From Macrotrachela quadricornifera (taxonomy: Eukaryota; Rotifera; Eurotatoria; Philodinida; Philodinidae): a stretch of DNA of 64,000 bases. The stretch covers positions 1,071,043 through 1,135,042 of the forward strand of contig JAJEKB010021880.1 of the NCBI GenBank assembly GCA_022393335.1, read 5' to 3'. The notes beneath the pieces were generated by a model, which saw nothing but the letters and a program-made list of their open reading frames with translations, made no database searches and was not told where the DNA came from. This document shows positions 58,947 to 64,000 of this stretch, piece after piece. Every line of letters begins with the position of its first letter. The stretch's first letter is position 1. The translations under genes were made by a program, and so were the position numbers.

Positions 58947-60935
58947 TCAACATTGCTCCTTTTCATCTGATCCAGCTTGTTTGTATTCAATATCCTTGAT
59001 AATACCAATGGCCACTATTTTATTCTTATCACGTACAATGAAATTACCCAACGATGGATAATCGTCAAACTTTTCAACATAGACAGGCTCTAATGGAATC
59101 ATTTTCAATATAGCAAGATCGCCCGATTTGATGCATTGTGGATATACTTGAATTGTTTCACATATTTGATGATCGATTTTATCGACTAATTCAATAATTT
59201 GACAAGCAATACGTGCTGTGTGACAGTTGATTATAAGACGATCACCTTGTCTAATTTGGCTTGAACTATTTAGCATAAAAATCTGAGAAAATGTAAAAAC
59301 AAACAGAAGAGTAGTACGAATTACTTAAAATTAAAGAAAAATCGACATGGTTTTGTTGTAACTCAAATTAATTTTTCATTCACTATAATAGGAGCAAAAT
59401 CCTATCTACATTCGAAACAGTATGTTTTTTGTTCGAATTTAAGCTTCATCGGATGAAGAAGACATCATTCAGGGTGACTGTCAAATGTTACCTGAGCAAT
59501 GAAGCTTGCGATGTTTTCTCGAGGTGGATCATTCTGTGTGTCAGAACATACGAGACCACGTCGTAATTCTTTTGCATGAATATTACTGATATTAAAGCCA
59601 ACAAAAGTACCAGAAAAAGCCTCTACAAGTGTTCATATTATTAGTTTATTGAACGAACATATGATTACCTGTAAGAGTTTCATAACATATTTCGATCGAT
59701 CGAACAGTAGCCGTCAGATTTAGTGGAGGAAAGCTTACAGCCATATCCTTTTTTAATACACCCGTCTCAATTCGACCCATAGCTACGGTTCCGATACCAC
59801 GTACTTTATAGACATCTTGTATTGGCAAACGAAGGGATTTGTCGATCCGCTTTTTACATTGAACAATTGTATCAAGAATTTCCAGAAACGTTTTACAGAT
59901 AACATTACCTTCTAGACGTTCTATGATTAAGCCAGTGAACCAAACCATTTTTTTCGATACTGTGACCAAATTATCTCCATTCCAAGAGGTGATGGGAACA
60001 AACGCAACGTTTTTCAATGGATAACCAATCTGTTCTAAGTAGGTGGACAGTTCGATTTGGATTTGATTGAAACGATATTCGGAGTAGAAGACATTGTCAG
60101 CGTCCATCTTATTCACTGCAATAATCATTTGTTTGGCACCCAATAGATAAGTAAACAAAATTTGTTGACGTATTTGACTGTTCTCAGCGATAGAAGTCTC
60201 AAATTCGCCAATACTTGCTGATACCATTAATACCACGCAATCAGCCTAATACACGGACAAAAGATATGGTAGGCATTTTTCTTTAATAATTAATGATACC
60301 CTATCGTTTCATGAAAAAACCACCTTTCAACGATATTGTGGAAAGTTCCACATAAGAATGCAGATATGCAACGTTTTGTTAAAATATAGCCTTTATTTCA
60401 TCATAAATAATTTTATAGCACTTAAGAAATCATATTAGAAAAGCAAAATATTTGTTTTGACGATTAAAGTATGTTTAGAGGACCCTTTTGTGTGCCTGAT
60501 CCTCCACTGTTTACCATGAGTTTACAAAACAAGCACGAAATCAGTGCAGACCGTAACTTACTTGTATTATATTCTTGATCATATTGAGAACATCGTGATT
60601 ATCTGGAGTGTCTATAGCAGTGATCTCATACTTGATACTTTCGAACCTATTCAACATCATATCATCGATGATAATATTTGATTGTGAGATATAATATTTT
60701 AATAATTCTGAAGCATACTTGAATGGAGGTCGATCTCTCTATTAGATCAATACATTACATGAAATTAGATAGATATAGAACGACTTACTGCAGTGGCAGA
60801 TAATTTTTCACATTTTTCAATGGTTCGCTTATCAACACCACCACATTTGTAAATCAAGTGTTCAATTAAGGTTGATTTACCCGATTCAACGTCACCAAGA
60901 ATAACAATCTCAATACGAGTTTTCTCTTTATTCAT
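58947..60935 (-). CDS. Divergent eEF1A-like GTPase paralogue, five exons
   Basis: Exons (minus) 60935-60789, 60738-60562, 60245-59669, 59622-59492 and 59282-58947 join in phase to 455 residues, close to the usual about 460 of eEF1A. The P-loop [20 protein letters not shown] (about 14-33) is good. After it, [11 protein letters not shown] aligns with eEF1A, but the switch I 'GITID' has become NIIIDD, and the switch II DxPGH is DTPDN, losing the Gly and the catalytic His. NKMD and the SWNGDN base-recognition motifs remain. Domains II and III follow ([54 protein letters not shown]). It should bind guanine nucleotide yet hydrolyse poorly. It is unlikely to be the housekeeping factor. Possible roles are a regulatory paralogue or an early stage of decay. 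Confidence 0.82.
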
Positions 60936-63040
60936 CAATGGAAGAGTGATGAAGAGAGGCGCATATAGAAAGTGTGACTGAATTTCATCAGTCTTACACA
61001 ATAATCAGTTAGAATGATGAAACTTCGGCTGACGTATATATAGAAAAGAAAGACACTATAAAATAAAAATATTGTCAACAGAACGCAAAAGAATGATGAA
61101 ATTATTAGTTCTACGTAGACTACGAAAATGATCAGAATATTTTGAATAACTACAAACAAGTTCGATATACATAAAAGAACATACTCAATATGTACTCTTT
61201 TCTTGACCATTCTTTGACTATCATATGAACATTATCAGAATCAATGAGTAAAACAAATGGAAGTGAAACATTGGATAAAGAAATTGTTCGCGAACATCAC
61301 GAATGAAATTCAAATGAAAAAAAATCGAAGTTCTCAATTAACAAAAACGAAGAAGTAGGAGTGAGAGTGATGCTATTCTCTCCACTCTGTCTTTGGCTCT
61401 AATCCCCACTCATGGCAAGGAGAATGTCTCTAGTGGAGAAAAGCAAAAGAGATACGAGTAAAACTTATTTCTTCTACTGACAAAATCTACGTTTTTCATT
61501 GATCAAATTTGAATTTTTTATTAAGCGATTAATTAATATAAAAACAAATCGAATTATTTAAAGCCAGCAGTAATATTAGAATTGCAAAACTTTCAAAACA
61601 TAAATATTACATCACTTTGTTAATACTTGAATGGATATCAAAGAAAAACAAACACAAACGCCTAGAAAAAATAATATTTTCAAAGACTGATATATAATCA
61701 AGATTTAGTATCATCTCTATATAAAAAAGTTAGAAGAAGAAAGTGTTCACAAATCAATGAATTTCATAACCACAGATGATCATCTGTTGAGTGATAGTTT
61801 CTCTTTGTTCTCTTATCTATCGACAACATCTATATTGTTCCTCTCATTGCTGACTAGTCAATATCAACTCGCAATTAAGATTATCCATCAATAGTATTGT
61901 TTATGGGAGAAATCATCAAATCATTGACTTTCATCTCAATAAATGAGACACGACGTATTTTTTTGTTCATTTCATGCATTAAAGTCTGTACTCATCAATC
62001 CTTAAAAATTTGTAGCTAACTTTTGTCCTGTCCAGGTTTTACTGATTCAAGCTTTGTTTTAAAATGGTATAACAAAATAGAACAAACGTACGCATAATCC
62101 AAAAATGTTATTCTCATAACAGAACAAAATTTTTGGTTTTTGTGAATGGCGTTTCTAAGTATAAAAAAACTTTGTTCTTCCTTGTTCTAGTGTTATAAAT
62201 CATAAAACATGGAATGCATTTAATTAGGAAAATATAAAGAAATAAGTGAGCTCCAAGTGTGGCGCTCACTTTTCTTGACTTACTTCACTTTTTTTTCGGA
62301 TAAAATAAAGATAAAGTACTATCCTTAGTTAGCTGTTACTATGAGTGCTAAGATCTGTAATCAAAAGTAGGAAAAACCGCGAAACTTCACCTTAAAATTT
62401 ACACTTACTATTTTTCTTCTTAAAATATGTGGGTTCTAAAAACGAAATGAATAGTGATCATAAAAACGATCGAAATTTTCATCATGGTATCAGTTCGTTT
62501 CATAGGCAATTTCAGTTTATGTGCCTTGTTCAGTCTGATCCTAAAGGTAGACCAGAGCAGAACATTTTGTATGAGTTATTTTTCCGAACAGGATAGGACA
62601 TAAAAAGAGTCCTGTGATAGTCTCTAATTGAGATGTGTAGGAAGAACCTCAGTAAAGAATGTATGATGACACAAGGAGAAAACTCATTATATAGCGTTAG
62701 AAAATACTAAATGTTTTATGTGTTTACTGTAATACAAGTAAACAAAGTTATGCGAACAGATAATTATCTGTTATTTAAGTTTGAAATCCCATCAATTAAG
62801 ACACCGTTATACGTTAACAGACACACAATAACAACTGAAATTACCTAAGAAAAATAATGTACTTCCAATGATTTTTGTGATTAATCGCAGAAGTTGCTAA
62901 AGTTATTGAGTATGTGAAGGAAGCTATTTCATTTATTTTGAGTCCATATTACATTCACTCATCGGCCGGTGTCTACACCTGCGATCGTTTGTTTGTTTAT
63001 TCTGCGTAAAAAAAAGGTTTTTTCTTTGAAAGAAGATCAC
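60936..63040. other. Intergenic, no gene seen
   Basis: About 2.1 kb of AT-rich DNA between two minus-strand genes. A 91-codon minus frame at 60935-61210 is hydrophobic, has no homologue I know, and overlaps the 5' end of the eEF1A-like gene; I leave it out. Confidence 0.35.
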
Positions 63041-64000
63041 CTATGTTTGTATAGACCTCGATACATTATCAGCAATTTCAGTTAACTGGTGATATTGTAT
63101 TTGTTCGGTGGGTAGTACAGTAAAAACATTCTCTTCACATATTTTCATTCTTTGCCAGATTTTGTCACTTAAGAAAACCAGTACTTGTCTTGCATGCCTT
63201 CCGGACCAGGTGTTCATATAGAACTCAGTCATGTAAATATTCGATGGATAGACAAAGATTAGCCAAGTGATAGCAGGCGGGAAACCTTTTAGTGCTTGTA
63301 CTATGATTTTAAAAGTATATTCAACAGTGGAAATTCCACACTGAAAATACGTCTGTTTACCACGTTTTATTGGATACCATATCTGATATGGAAGGACACA
63401 GAACAAAAAGATAAGTGGTGGAATGAATATAAACAAATGTTTTCTCAATAGTTTGAGAAATATGTGCTTTTTTGACTTTTGAGTAGTACCATAATGATAT
63501 ATCCATGAGGCAAAAGTAATCAGAATAACTAAAGTTACTAGGGTGTAGAAAACACCCGCAAGAAAAGCGATTGTATAAAATAGGCGTGACGTTATACGTG
63601 TCTTTAATGTTGTATGTGACACATCCCATTCACATCGATATTTCAACATTGTTGTGCTAAGTGGAGCGATAATACACAAGGTGAATAGTAATGTAATGGC
63701 TGATCGCAACCGTGTCGCATTCATCTGAAAATTGTAGCAGATAATAAGGGCGTGTTCCAATGTAATCAGAGCACCCAGACAAAGACACAGTAACCCTGTG
63801 ACTTGTTCACCACTTTTTCTAAAAAAACAATCAAATGTTTCAGAGAGTTCTACGTTATTTGAAAACGGGAATGGTTTGAAGTACTGTATGCATTGATTAA
63901 CTACAAGTACTACACTTCCAATGATACATATAATTGAATAGAGAATAAGATAGACACCGATGTTTGTACGACGTACACGTTTACAGCCAAGGAATACTTC
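63041..64000 (-). CDS. Seven-transmembrane protein, C-terminal part (runs off the window)
   Basis: The frame is open from the window edge (64000) to a stop at 63041, giving 319 residues of the C-terminal part. Hydrophobic segments include VYLILYSIICIIGSVVLVV, TGLLCLCLGALITLEHALI, SAITLLFTLCIIAPLSTTM, FYTIAFLAGVFYTLVTLVIL, HLFIFIPPLIFLFCVLPYQI and IIVQALKGFPPAITWLIFV. This is six visible, with the first presumably beyond the edge. Cys residues before segments (FDCFFRKSG, YRCEWDV, YFQCGIST) fit extracellular loops. It resembles the rotifer 7TM proteins that often carry N-terminal EGF-like domains, an inference I cannot test here. The tail is cytosolic and polar. Confidence 0.7.
   Translation of the reverse strand, partial: EVFLGCKRVRRTNIGVYLILYSIICIIGSVVLVVNQCIQYFKPFPFSNNVELSETFDCFFRKSGEQVTGLLCLCLGALITLEHALIICYNFQMNATRLRSAITLLFTLCIIAPLSTTMLKYRCEWDVSHTTLKTRITSRLFYTIAFLAGVFYTLVTLVILITFASWIYHYGTTQKSKKHIFLKLLRKHLFIFIPPLIFLFCVLPYQIWYPIKRGKQTYFQCGISTVEYTFKIIVQALKGFPPAITWLIFVYPSNIYMTEFYMNTWSGRHARQVLVFLSDKIWQRMKICEENVFTVLPTEQIQYHQLTEIADNVSRSIQT

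Overview
The window reads as AT-rich nuclear DNA of a small-genome animal, most likely a bdelloid rotifer. Genes are short and carry 50-130 nt GT-AG introns. The families fit: secreted or membrane NHL-repeat proteins, divergent F-box proteins, a rotifer-type 7TM receptor, small secreted proteases, and many degraded mobile elements of unrelated classes packed between genes. The species call is an inference from family content, not from a marker gene.

Layout. 2-9 kb: a broken fragment, a dual-specificity phosphatase, a palindromic TA-flanked MITE, and a membrane-anchored NHL gene. 9-12 kb: a second copy of the MITE carrying a decayed mariner inside it, abutting a truncated RTE-like retrotransposon. 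12.7-17.2 kb: a minus-strand pair made of an NHL gene and a tandem-BTB gene with an apparent signal peptide; a 1.4 kb TIR element lies between them. 17.4-18.1 kb: a palindrome-rich patch and a TIR repeat. 18.8-22.1 kb: a four-exon F-box gene and the remains of a paralogue. 23 kb: a 32-bp minisatellite with an assembly gap. 25-27 kb: an F-box/ankyrin-like gene. 28.9-30.6 kb: a secreted Cys-rich protein followed by a dead NHL segment. 31.7-32.4 kb: an F-box pseudogene. 33-36.4 kb: a matrix metalloproteinase and a cathepsin-L pseudogene. 38.7 kb: a 7TM receptor. 41.5-42.6 kb: a dead pogo/Tc5-like transposase. 43.0-48.4 kb: a second NHL + BTB pair, a direct duplicate of the 12.7-17.2 kb block, with a piggyBac remnant in an NHL intron. 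48.6 kb: a Penelope-type hammerhead ribozyme. 50.7-52.5 kb: a decayed, intron-split Rep (CRESS-DNA type) gene between two head-to-head repeat fragments. 53.4-54.1 kb: an orphan acidic ORF behind a TATA box. 56-57.9 kb: a YIL108W-like metallopeptidase with a jacalin domain. 58.9-60.9 kb: a five-exon, strongly divergent eEF1A paralogue. 63.0-64.0 kb: the C-terminal part of a second 7TM protein that runs off the window.

There is no operon-like organisation. The genes look independent; what ties the window together is duplication (NHL-BTB, F-box, NHL remnants) and repeated invasion by class I and II elements. The least ordinary items are the hammerhead ribozyme, the spliced Rep-like gene, the signal-peptide BTB pair, and the eEF1A copy that lacks its GTPase switch residues.
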